From Symbiodinium natans (lineage: Eukaryota > Sar > Dinophyceae > Suessiales > Symbiodiniaceae): a stretch of DNA of 64,000 nt. The notes under the pieces were generated by a model. The model made no database searches and was not told the origin of the DNA. It was given only the letters and a program-made list of their open reading frames with translations. Every line of letters starts with the position of its first letter. Within the stretch, counting starts at the first letter, position 1. Both the position numbers and the translations under genes were made by a program. The stretch is from contig CAJNDS010001202.1 in the NCBI GenBank assembly GCA_905221605.1, positions 342,854-406,853 of the forward strand, read 5' to 3'. Below, piece by piece: positions 34,069 to 43,698 of this stretch.

Positions 34069-34766
34069 CAACTGGGGTCAGACAACATCTGCTCCAATTG
34101 GGCCGTAGTTGCTGGGCCATCCGGACCATCCGCAACTTCTCCTGCACTGACGGCGCCTTGCGAGTTGAAGGGTTTAGGGTTTAGGGTGTGTAGGGTTTAG
34201 GGCTTGAAGGGTTAAAGGGTTTCGGGTTTGGGGTTTAGGGTTTACCCCTAAACCTTAATCCCTCTCCCCGCTGAGTTGACTCAGGCCTGCCGCGCCGTGT
34301 TGACTAAGGCCTCGGCTGGGCAGTTGGAGGAAAAGGCGGGAGGGTTCTGCGGTGCTCGGTTTAGGGTTTAGGGTTTAGGGCTTAGGGGCTTAGGGTTCTA
34401 GCGAGGGGTGTAGAAGGGCTCTACAGCAAAAGTCGGGCCGAGGGTTGAAGGGTTGTGTGTTGAAGCAGCCCAACACCCCCAAAAAACCCTGCACCCGCCA
34501 GCCATAGACCCTCAACATCTATAAAGCCCCCTACATGGGAGCACAGAAGCCTGCCTATAGGTCCAATACACGAACGGAGCTGTGCCTTTGAACTTGGTAT
34601 CAATTTTCTGGAGAGGCGCCTTCCAAAGACAGGAGGTGAAGCATACTTCACCCTAACCCCAAAAAACCTTCAAACCCTCAAAAAACCCTAAAGACCCCAA
34701 AGACCTCAAAACCCGAAAAGCCCCATATCGAGCCCTAATCCAAACCCTGCAGAGCCCTAAACCAAA

Positions 34767-34824
34767 CCCTTAGGGTTTAGGGTTTAGGGTTTAGGGTTTA
34801 GGGTTTAGGGTTTAGGGTTTAGGT
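34767..34824. repeat. TTTAGGG array (about 8 units)
   Basis: Perfect units, flanked on both sides by a duplicated GAGCCCTAAACCAAACCCTTA string. Confidence 0.9.
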
Positions 34825-34947
34825 ATAGAGCCCTAAACCAAACCCTTAGGACACCTGTCCCAGTGGCGGCTTCCAGGTCTCTGAGGCCCTGCGCGTCCGT
34901 TGCCAGGCCCAGGCGCCTCTTTTTGTTTGGGAGGGGAGTAGGGCTTG

Positions 34948-35023
34948 GGGGTTTAGGGTTTAGGGTTTAGGGTTTGGGGTTTAGGGTTTAGGGTTTAGGG
35001 TTTAGGGTTTGGGGTTTGTCAAG
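34948..35023. repeat. TTTAGGG array with TTTGGGG variants
   Basis: About ten units just upstream of the plus-strand ORF at 35035. Confidence 0.85.
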
Positions 35024-35034
35024 TTCTTTTCTCT

Positions 35035-35338
35035 CACAGCAACCTTCCGAGATCCCAGTTTCACGCCCCAGCGATCCTGGCCAGCTCCCGGTGCCGCAAT
35101 GATCGTGCCCACCCATTCAGCTCAGCGCTCCCAGTCCTCCGACTCTGGCTCCCTCAAGCTTCCAGATTGCCCGGCAAAACACAGCGATGCGCTGCTCAGT
35201 GTCGCAGAGCCCCAAAGCGGTCACTCCGCACACTCACGACCACTGCAGCTTTCCCCTTCACGTCGGCCCTCTGCAGCCCGTGGAGGGAGACGCGGCAGCC
35301 CACGTTCATCTCCGATAAGCCTCCTAAGCCCTTCCTGA
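35035..35338 (+). CDS. Possible Ser/Pro-rich plus-strand exon
   Basis: About 100 codons opening near a CTCTCACAG acceptor: ATFRDPSFTPQRSWPAPG at the start, then Ser/Arg-rich sequence to a stop. There is no telomere motif inside. It is opposite in strand to the neighbouring genes, which lowers confidence. Confidence 0.25.
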
Positions 35339-36209
35339 GACCCTAAGAGTCTCGGGCCGTGAGGGCCTGGAGTTGGGTATCGGGTTCATAAGGTTAAAGT
35401 CTTCGCCGCGACGCCTTATCAACAACCCGAAAAACCCCCTGACACTTCGCACCGAAAACAAATAAGACCAAGCAAACCTCCTCAGCATGTGTTCGATATG
35501 ATGCACCGCTCTTGAGCTTGCTTAGCCTCGAAGTACCATTATACCATGGGTCACCATGAGTGCGTGTAGAGAGGTGATGTTAGGACTCAGGTTATGATCA
35601 CACCCCGTTCCCATGTGTGTATGTCTCGGACACACACACACACCCCCACACAGACGGATGCGGTAGCCTGTACCTTTCCCCCCCACCATTTTGGTCTCTT
35701 TGTATGGAGGGTAATTTGGATGCTGTGGGGCAAGCCTTAAGTCAACTCAAGCATGCACACAAGGATACAACCTTCGGTCGAGAGTTACTAATCAACGTTA
35801 ATGCATCGCAGGGGAGTGGGTTTAGGGTTTAAAGGGTTTAGAGGGTTTAGAGTTAGAGGGTTTACAGGGTTTGTAGGGTTTATAGGGTTAAGCTGTGGAG
35901 TTAGGGGTTTATTGGGGCGGTTCAGGTTTTGGGGGTTGCGGGGTTCCCTAAATCTTCAGAGCGGGACTTGTAGACTTGAAGATACCGGCCCCTGTTGAAG
36001 TCCATCATCCCATGCCGTAAAACCGAAACGCCAGAACGATTCCCTTCCCTAACCATAAACACTCAACACTACTAAACCTTATAAACCCTAACTAGACGTT
36101 CCTTCCCCAACCATAAACACTAAACACTATAAACACTAAACACTATAAACACTTAACACTATAAACCCTAAACCCTAAACCCTAAACCCTAAACCCTAAA
36201 CCCTCCTTG

Positions 36210-36285
36210 CCTGAGGATGGGCCGCTGCACTTCCATCGCCTTCGACCTCTTCCGGGGATTCTGCAGCTTTCGGGCCGCATTTCTT
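36210..36285 (-). CDS. Possible internal exon, acidic/Ala-rich
   Basis: After GCTGAAG the frame codes KCGPKAAESPEEVEGDGSAA. It sits between CCCTAAA arrays. No family is recognised. Confidence 0.35.
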
Positions 36286-36469
36286 CAGCCGCCAACCCTA
36301 AACCCTAAACCCTCAACCCTAAACCCTAAACCCTAAACCCCCCAACCCTAAACCCCAAAACCCCCAAAAAAACATAAGTACCCTCAAACCGGCGCGGCTG
36401 ACAGTCGTTGCGTGGCTGAAAACCCTGGAGCCCGAGAAGCCCGATGTGGAGTTTCATGTTTATGTTTTC

Positions 36470-36554
36470 AAAACCCTAAACCCTAAACCCTAAACCCTAA
36501 ACCCTAAACCCTAAACCCTAAACCCTAAACCCTAAACCCTAAACCCTAAACCCT
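36470..36554. repeat. CCCTAAA array (12 units)
   Basis: Twelve perfect units with no variant. Confidence 0.95.
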
Positions 36555-36835
36555 TTCTGGTTGAGGGTTCAGGGCTTCTGTGGGCTTGGGCTTCTGTGGG
36601 GTTGGGGCTGGTCGCAGGGATTGTAGAGCATTTCGGCGCTTGAGGTTTGGATCCAGCCTGAGCCCTAAAACGTATAGTATAGGCTGTATAGGGTGCTTAG
36701 GTGAAGGTGGGGGGGGGGGGGGGGTTCCTGGGAGGTAGGTACCTGGAGAACCTTAAGCAACCTTAAGGAGCAGTGGGGAGGGGGAACCCCTCCCTTCAGG
36801 ACCCTGTAAGGTGACAACGCTTCCGGGGCCCAGCC

Positions 36836-36916
36836 CAGAAGGCCTCAGGTTCATGAGGAAGGACCGCTGGTCGTAGGCCGACTGCTTGGCGATCTCCGAG
36901 GCGGCTTTGACGAAGC
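36836..36916 (-). CDS. Internal exon of unidentified gene
   Basis: Acceptor GCGCAG, then GFVKAASEIAKQSAYDQRSF and LMNLRPSG. Good amino-acid composition and a GC-type donor support an exon. Surrounding sequence is low-complexity. It is in the same orientation as the other exons at 36-32 kb. Confidence 0.5.
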
Positions 36917-37096
36917 CTGCGCTTTTGTGACGAAGGGTTTTGCAACTCCACCTCAAGAGGGCCAGACCCAAACCATCCAAGCCCCGAACTATCTTCAAGT
37001 AGCACCTGTAGAGCCTAAGACCCCAGATATTCCCGGCAAACAGGCAAGGAGTCTGAAAAGGCTCAAGCGACAAACCCTGAGAGCCATGAACTCCAA

Positions 37097-37474
37097 CTAC
37101 ACGAAACAACTTCCAGAGACAGGAACACCAGTTCTGCCTTGACAAAAAAACGAAAAGGGGGTTGTGGAAGGTCGGGTTTTGGGAACTGAACTGCGGAAGC
37201 ATGGACTGACTCGACCTTGACTTTTCTGAACCCTTAAGCCCTCAAACCCAAAACCCTTAAACCCCTCAAACCCTCCCTTCGGCGCACACCACACTCGCAG
37301 CAACGAAGACAACATAGAACTTACAATTAGTCCTGCTTGAGCCCCATGCTCACAAGTAAGATACGGGAGTCTCTTATAACGGAAAGTGCCTGCGGAAGGA
37401 CCCAAGACGATCCGTGGTGCATGGCCCTTCGGCATGCTCCACGGTCGGAGCTTTCGCAGCTTCAACGCTCGCAA
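37097..37474 (-). other. Open frame of uncertain status
   Basis: LRKLRPWSMPKGHAPRIVLG is exon-like, but no acceptor or partner exon could be tied to it. Sequence from 37.2 to 37.98 kb otherwise shows no supported gene. Confidence 0.25.
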
Positions 37475-37987
37475 TGCAAGTTTCTTTGAGAACTCTGCAG
37501 TGGTTCAGGCGAGGAGGGCTAGTTGAGACGGAATGAAGGAAACCTTGTCCCTTCAGGCGCAAGAAACCTTCCAAAACAGAATCCAACGAGGAAGGATGAG
37601 ATTCGTGCAGACATGTCCATTGCAGAAGTTTGCCAAATCAACTTAGACCATAGAGCTGGGATATAAGACTCTGATGTACTCATACAGTGGTTCGGAGGAC
37701 ATGACATGTGAGGAATCTCGGACAGGTTAGCTCACAAGGCCATCGGCACAACGTCTTGCTTCGCTGATCGTGCCGTGTTTGGATCTGAATCCGCTGGTTT
37801 GCAAAAACTCCACTTGGCCACTGTCTTAAATTCAGACATCAGCCAAGACCAGTGTCGCGAAGCCGCAACAACATGATTCTGTGCCACTAAGTACTTCGGC
37901 AACCTACGGCTTGCAGATTGCAATGACCTGAGTGCTGCATGCTTCACGATTGCAATGCTATAGTCTCTTCGAGAACATACTCTCTAA

Positions 37988-39569
37988 CTACAATTCTTTG
38001 ACGATCGAGATTGAGATTGGTGAAGTGTCGTCCTTCCGGCCGGGCACGTGGGGTTGCCGTTCGGCAGAGGCCGGGACGTATCTCTCAACTCCCTCTCCCG
38101 GGAGCCACGTTGAGACGTCCACCTCCCAGTAGGCATAGCCCTTCTTTTCCAGCCAGGCGACCTCCGCTTTCTGGGAGTTGCCGAGGCCCTCTGCGGTGGC
38201 TAGAAACTCGCGCTCTGCCTGCGAGAGGGAGGCGAGGAACAGGCGCCGGACTTCACGGCTGTACTGGGAGGATCCGTCGCCACGAGGCTTGTTGGAGAGG
38301 TTGCCGAGACCTGCGTCCAGCGCCTGCTTGAACTCGGGAGACTCCTCGAAGTCTTTTTTTGCTTCTTGTTCGCCTTCTCCCTCTGCAGGTTGTCTTTCCT
38401 GCCGATCCGAAGTTCTCCACCTTGCCTTTACCCACATGGCCCTGGAAGTAGTAGACTTCCAGCTCTGCTCCGGATTCCACCGCCGTTTCGATGTTCTCCC
38501 TCCACTTAGTAAACCACCTACAACCCCAAGGCCTCTGCTCACCGTAGAGGGGCGTGCACCAGCAGGTGCCGGGCAAGCCTTCAGCCAGCGGGATGCTGTC
38601 GTGCTTGCCGTAGTCATCCGTGCCCTGGGGGAGGAAGACCACCGCTGCGCTCACCTCGCCTTTCCGGCCTTGCGACACGAGGGCCTCCCACGCTCCTTCG
38701 TACTTCCCAGGCCAGCTGGCCACGCAGGGCCGCCCGCGTTCGCGGAGGACGCTGCCTTCGAAGCGGATGGTTCGATTACTGACTTCGCCTTGGGCTTCTT
38801 CGCGCTCTCTCCGCAGGATGTCCTTCTTATCACCGTCTAGGTCTTTTGACTTAAAGCAACAGAACCACACGCCGCCGAAAACGGCCACGGGCCAAACGAT
38901 AAGAGCGGTCCACCAGTACCCTTCCAGGATGTGCTGGGCCGTCATGGCTGCGAGCGACAACAACGCGAGGAGGCCCGCTAGCCGGAAACCAACGCAGAAG
39001 ACGAGGCGGTACTTTCCAAGAAGGAACTGCGATTGACTATCTGCACTTCCGAGCACCGAGAAAACGCCGATAAAGCAGCACAGAGGAATCGTGGCACTGG
39101 CCAGCAGTGCGGCTGCAACGGGGCTCTCGGGTGGGATGGCAGAGCAAACAACGAGGAGGACTAATGGGAGCCCCATCACAATCGCCCAACATATAGCAAA
39201 TACAAATGCAAGTTCGTTCCGTTTCTTGGCGGCGGCCTCCTGGACCATCGCTTCCGTCCGCATCCGGGCTTCCTCCCGTCGCTTTCCTTCACGAGCCAGC
39301 TCCCGGGCCTCAGCCCGATCCCGGCCCCGCGCTTGTCGGCTAAAAGCTTCGAAGTCCACCGAGGCCCGTAATTCAGAGGAGCCATTGGCAGCCTGGCAGC
39401 TGCCCCTCAACTCGGGGCTTTCTCGCAACCGAACTTCCACCAAGCAGACCGATGTCTCTCCCGACACTCCGACATCGAAGGACTTCTGAGGGTAAACGAC
39501 CTTCCATTCCCCACCCTGAAGCTTAACTTCGAGAGGGGCTTGCAAGTCGTTCGTCACGGACAAAGCCAT
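37988..39569 (-). CDS. Four-TM membrane protein, intron-poor, apparent frameshift
   Basis: The ATG at 39569 sits in CGCCGCCATGG and opens MALSVTNDLQAPLEVKL. Residues 1-90 look like a cytosolic beta domain, then comes a charged helix (ARGRDRAEARELAREGKRRE). Four hydrophobic segments follow (FVFAICWAIVMGLPLVLLVV, LLASATIPLCCFIGVFSVLG, LVFCVGFRLAGLLALLSLAA, TALIVWPVAVFGGVWFCC) and a soluble C-terminal part. Near 38400 the good frame changes by one base: upstream ends KVENFGSA and downstream resumes EGEQEAKKDFEESPEFKQAL to the stop at 37988. This is an indel, a sequencing error or a cryptic intron. Unlike its neighbours the gene has almost no introns, consistent with recent retroposition or a young gene. 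The family is not recognised. Confidence 0.65.
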
Positions 39570-40149
39570 GGCGGCGCTTTGAAAAAACTCCCACGTTTGC
39601 CAGGCAAGCTCGGGCCTGTCGCTGTGAACGGTTTGCAAGGTATATTTATGTTATGATCAATGTTTTGTGTGTATATATATATAGGTAAGTACATATGTAT
39701 ATATGTATAAATATACATATATGTTTTGTCGACTTTATTCATGTGTTGATGTGCGGAATTTGTGTGTGTGTATGTATATACATATATACACAGATAAACA
39801 TGTACCTTTCGTGTCAAGGGATCTATTTTGAATTATGTATAGGGGTTCTGACTTATAGTGACGGCTTGAGACAGTTGATGGGGCTCCTGGGTTCAAACTG
39901 CTCTGATTGCTGTGCTACTGCCTGGTTTAGGGTTTCGCGTTTCTCCCTATACTGTCGATGTTGCAACCCCACCCCCCTGGGACGCACGCGTCACAGAGCC
40001 AAGCCAAACCCAAGAACCGACTCAAACCCTAAACCTAAACCCCTAAACCCCAAATCCCTAAACCTAAACCCTCCACCCCCCAAAATCCCTCAAACCTTAA
40101 ACCCCTTCAAGCCCCAAAAAACACGGCAACAAAGATCTGCTGAAACCAG
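39570..40149. other. Spacer with TA microsatellite
   Basis: Upstream of the four-TM gene start. A TATATA/TGTATA tract runs from about 39661 to 39800, followed by CCCTAAA-type filler. No gene is supported. Confidence 0.6.
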
Positions 40150-43076
40150 GCCAAGAGGGGCCTGGTGACTCGTAGGCCTTTTGCAGGTCGCTCAGGATGT
40201 CCATCGCCTTTAATCTTGGGCTCCGGGGAGGTTTAGGGTTTAAAGGGTTTCAGATCGCTTCTGAGATTGGAACTTCTCTGGCGCAGGGTTTGGGTCGAGG
40301 TGAAGGTTCTGCCCCTAAACCCTAAACCGCCAAAACCCTGAGAACCCTAAACCCTAAAACGCCTAAACCCTGAAAGTGCTCTTTGGGGAAACTGAAGCCG
40401 CCGCAGCCTCACTCTTGCCTTCCGAGATTGCAGTACTACACCCTGAACCCTGAACCCTAAACCCAAAACCCTAACACATAGAATTAGACCCCCTCAAAAA
40501 CACCTTCGGGCCAGGGGGTTAGGGGTAGGCCTTGTTTGGACAGCAAGCCTGCACTCCTCAACGCTGCAAGTTCAGGAGTTTTAGGGTTTAAGGCGTTTTG
40601 GGTTTAGGGTGTAGGAGCTTAGGGCTATGGGTTTGATGTGTTCAGCGTCTAGGACTTTAGGGTTTCGGGCTTGGGTCACCTGGATCTCCGTGTAGAGCTG
40701 ACGAGACCGCTTTAGCCGCTGCTGCTTCAGCGGATCCTCTCTGATAGCAGAATTACGGAGGATTCAAGGGTTTTGTCTAGGATGTCCAGGATGTCTAGAA
40801 TGTCTCGGGCTGGAGGCGGAGGGCTTTCAAGCCTAGGGGTTACAGAGCTCCGGAGGAAGTTGTGCCACACGCTTGAGGGATTCTTCTGCGGCTATGGAGT
40901 GGCGCACTTTCGACCTACTTGAAGCCCAAAGCGCCCTCCATGAAAAAGATACAGCTAGGGGGTCAATACACAAATATACATGACATCAGCCAGATAGCCC
41001 CATATAGGCACCTGAACTCATCAAAGCCCTGCAGACCCACCAGCCCCAAACTCTAAACCCTAAACGCTAAAAGGACTGGGCATCGCTGGTGTCCTTGCCC
41101 AGGGCATCGCACAGGGCCCTCCACACGGTGCTGGCCATGCGTCGGCGGAGGTAGTCGCCCTTCCTTGGCTGCAGAAGAGGAGTTCCTTAAGCCCTGAACA
41201 GAATCCCGATCTCTTGTGGGGGGATTCTGTGATGCTTTAAGGGCTTAATAGGGGTGTAGGGTTTAGAGTTTAGGGTTTAGGCTTTAGGGTTCACTACACC
41301 CCAAAACCCGGGTTAAGCGTGCCGGCCTAAGGCAGATTTTAGGGCTTTAAGGTTCAGAGGCTTGACTGGCAGGCTTATGTAAGTTTCTATGTGAATTGTT
41401 ATGGAATTTTTAAGGTTAGACCCCAATGCAAAGGCAAAAAACAAGGCTCCGTGGACTTAGGACCCATAAACAAGTCTTGTGGAGTCCATATTTGGGGTTT
41501 CCGATAGTGAGGGCCCAGATTTCGGCGGCCTCCATGGCCATAAGCGTACTACGAATGGATACGGCTTGCAGTTCCCTTGAAAAAGCGGAGCGTCTTTGCG
41601 TTGATCTTGCCCATCAGCACGTTGATGGTCTCCCGCACGGTCGGGTAGTCATAGATCCTCGGAGGCCCTTCTGACTCCCTGTGAAGACCCTAAATCAGCC
41701 TCATTCACAAATCTTAGAACCCGGACAGTTACACCCGAAATTCGCAAAAGCCTAATTCAGAGTTGGGGGTTAGGTTGGTCAGTGAGTAATTATGGGCGTC
41801 ATAAAGCACTCAGAAAACTCCAAAACTCTGAAGCCGCAAATAGCCCGAAGCCCCGAACCCTATGACCCTAAACCAAAAATCCCTATAACCCTTTTCAAGA
41901 CAATAATTACCCTAAATCCCCCCAAAACCCCTAAAACCCTAAACCCAACAAGAGAAGAACACTAACCCCCTGCAACCCTAAACCCTAAACCCCCTATATG
42001 ACCCCTTGAAAGGCAAGCCACAAGCTCAGCGAGAGAGGGGTGTCGGGGAGCTCCGCTTGCAGATGTCGCACGAGATCGACCTGCGCTGCCAGGGTTTAAG
42101 GTTTAGAAACCCTAAACCCTAAACCCTAAACCCTAAACCCTAAACCCTAAACCCTAAACCCTAAACCCTAAACCCTAAACCCTAAACCCTAAACCCTAAA
42201 CCCTGGGCTCAGCATCCTAGTTGCTGAGTACCCTGGGCCAAAACAGCTTACCCTTCCAAGGATGGTAGGAGTATAGAAAGCCCAAAGGGTATAAAGGTGA
42301 GCTACTGAGCCACAGGCGCACTCACTGTGGTTCTTTATGGCTTGGGGGGCCGGTTTAGGTCGCTGGTGCTCTTGGCCCATTTGGGCTGGGCGATGCAGGG
42401 TTAAGGACATAAAGGTATAAAACCCAAGGGCCCATACTTCAGAATCGTGTAAAGAAGTACCATGTGAGCATCCCTTAGGGTGCGACAGAGTGCGGAACTA
42501 ACAGCCGAAGACCGTTATGTGGCTTGGGGGGTGTTCAGGGTTTAGGGTTTGGGTTTAGGGTTTAGGGGGTTTAGGGGGTTTAGGGGGTTTAGGGGGTTTA
42601 GGGGGTTTGGGAGGTTGAGGAGGTTGAGGAGGTTTAGGATCGGTCTGCCACAAACGTCTAGGCGCCGCCAGCACAGAATCCACACCGATCTCGATGAAGA
42701 CCAGGTCCTCAAAGAGGCTCCTTGCGTATAAGAAGGGTATAAGGGGGGATAAGGGGGCTCATAAGGGGGGTATAAGGGGTGGTATAAGGGGATGGGTGGA
42801 GACGGAGAAGTGACTGCTGCGCAAGTTTTGACAGCCTGCGGGCGTGTGAGTGCGCAATCTCCTGCGCGAAGCCAGGGGTTTAGGGTTTAGGGGTCAACCC
42901 TAAACCCTCTAAACCCTCCAACCCTCTCAACCCTATAAACCACATAAACCCTATAAACCCCGTAAACCCAATTATAAACCGTCTAGACCGTCTAAACCCT
43001 CTAACAAACTTTACCCCCCATAGGTTGACTGGGGCTTGCGGACCTCCAGGCTTCGTAGGGAAAAACTCCTGAATCG
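40150..43076 (-). CDS. Carrier-protein (phosphopantetheine-binding) domain gene, partial model
   Basis: Core exons 42720-42666, 42080-42028 and 41657-~41570 join in frame as SLFEDLVFIEIGVDSVLA, VDLVRHLQAELPDTPLSLS and LIYDYPTVRETINVLMGK. This is the acyl/peptidyl carrier fold: GVDS is the pantetheine-attachment motif (Ser), and the YPT motif is typical of PKS/NRPS-type carriers. Donors are GC and GA. Probable further exons are 43076-43025 (EFFPTKPGGPQAPVNL), 42860-42795 (EIAHSHARRLSKLAQQ), 41168-41070 (KGDYLRRRMASTVWRALCDA), 40905-40848, 40745-40680, 40440-40380 and 40210-40150. Their links are weaker. It may be part of a polyketide-synthase-like or stand-alone carrier protein. No ketosynthase or other catalytic domain was seen in the window. 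Confidence 0.65.
42110..42204. repeat. CCCTAAA array (about 14 units)
   Basis: Long perfect array about 30 bp upstream (coding sense) of carrier exon 42080-42028. Confidence 0.95.
42424..42510. repeat. Family-5 intron element
   Basis: CCCAAGGGCCCATACTTCAG, AATCGTGTAAAG, ACCATGTGAGCATCCC and GACAGAGTGCGGAAC align with the copy at 56568-56685. It lies in the intron between carrier exons 42720 and 42080. Confidence 0.5.
42545..42612. repeat. TTTAGGGGG nonamer array
   Basis: About six units of a nine-base G-expanded telomere variant, unlike the heptamer arrays elsewhere. Confidence 0.85.
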
Positions 43077-43698
43077 CGAAAATGGTGGTAACCGCTTATA
43101 AGCAACGATAAGTCTAGAATCCCAAGCCCCTTACCCCCAATATCTCACGGGCAACCAAGGAATTTTAGAAAAAACGCTTACCGCTTGCACAACTCTGGCT
43201 CCTGAGCTGTGTGTAGCAAGGGGCTGCCTGGCAACCCTTACCCTTAACCCCGACACCCCACAAACCTCCTTAAGAGTTTAGGGTGGGGTATCTATGATGT
43301 GACAATACGGACCCTTACATTCGGTACACCCCCACAGCGGCCATCACTCCGGGAACTGGTCATGCGGTCAGTATGATGGTCACAGAATTGGACGTACCCA
43401 AGGAATCCCCAGTAGCTGAAGCACGTCCTGGTCTCTCCAATACTCATAATCCCTGCGACTAGCAAGAAGCCAAATGGTCTTTGACTTTAGCGAGAAGGAC
43501 GTAGTTGATCCAGGGCACGACAGAGCAGGATCCAGCTCCTTAACCTTCGTCGTCCTCAGCTGGTTGCTTGAGCGAAGTGCTTTGAGGCTTTGTGTCTATA
43601 CCTGCACATGCACAGCTTGTGTGGCGCTAGCCTTAAACATCAACCAGGACTCGAAAAACCCAAGAAACCCTCAACCAGACATTCCGGCGATCCTGGTT

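Noticed and set aside
42110-42204. True chromosome end
   Set aside because: Perfect telomere arrays are present, but unique and coding sequence continues on both sides, so all arrays are interstitial.
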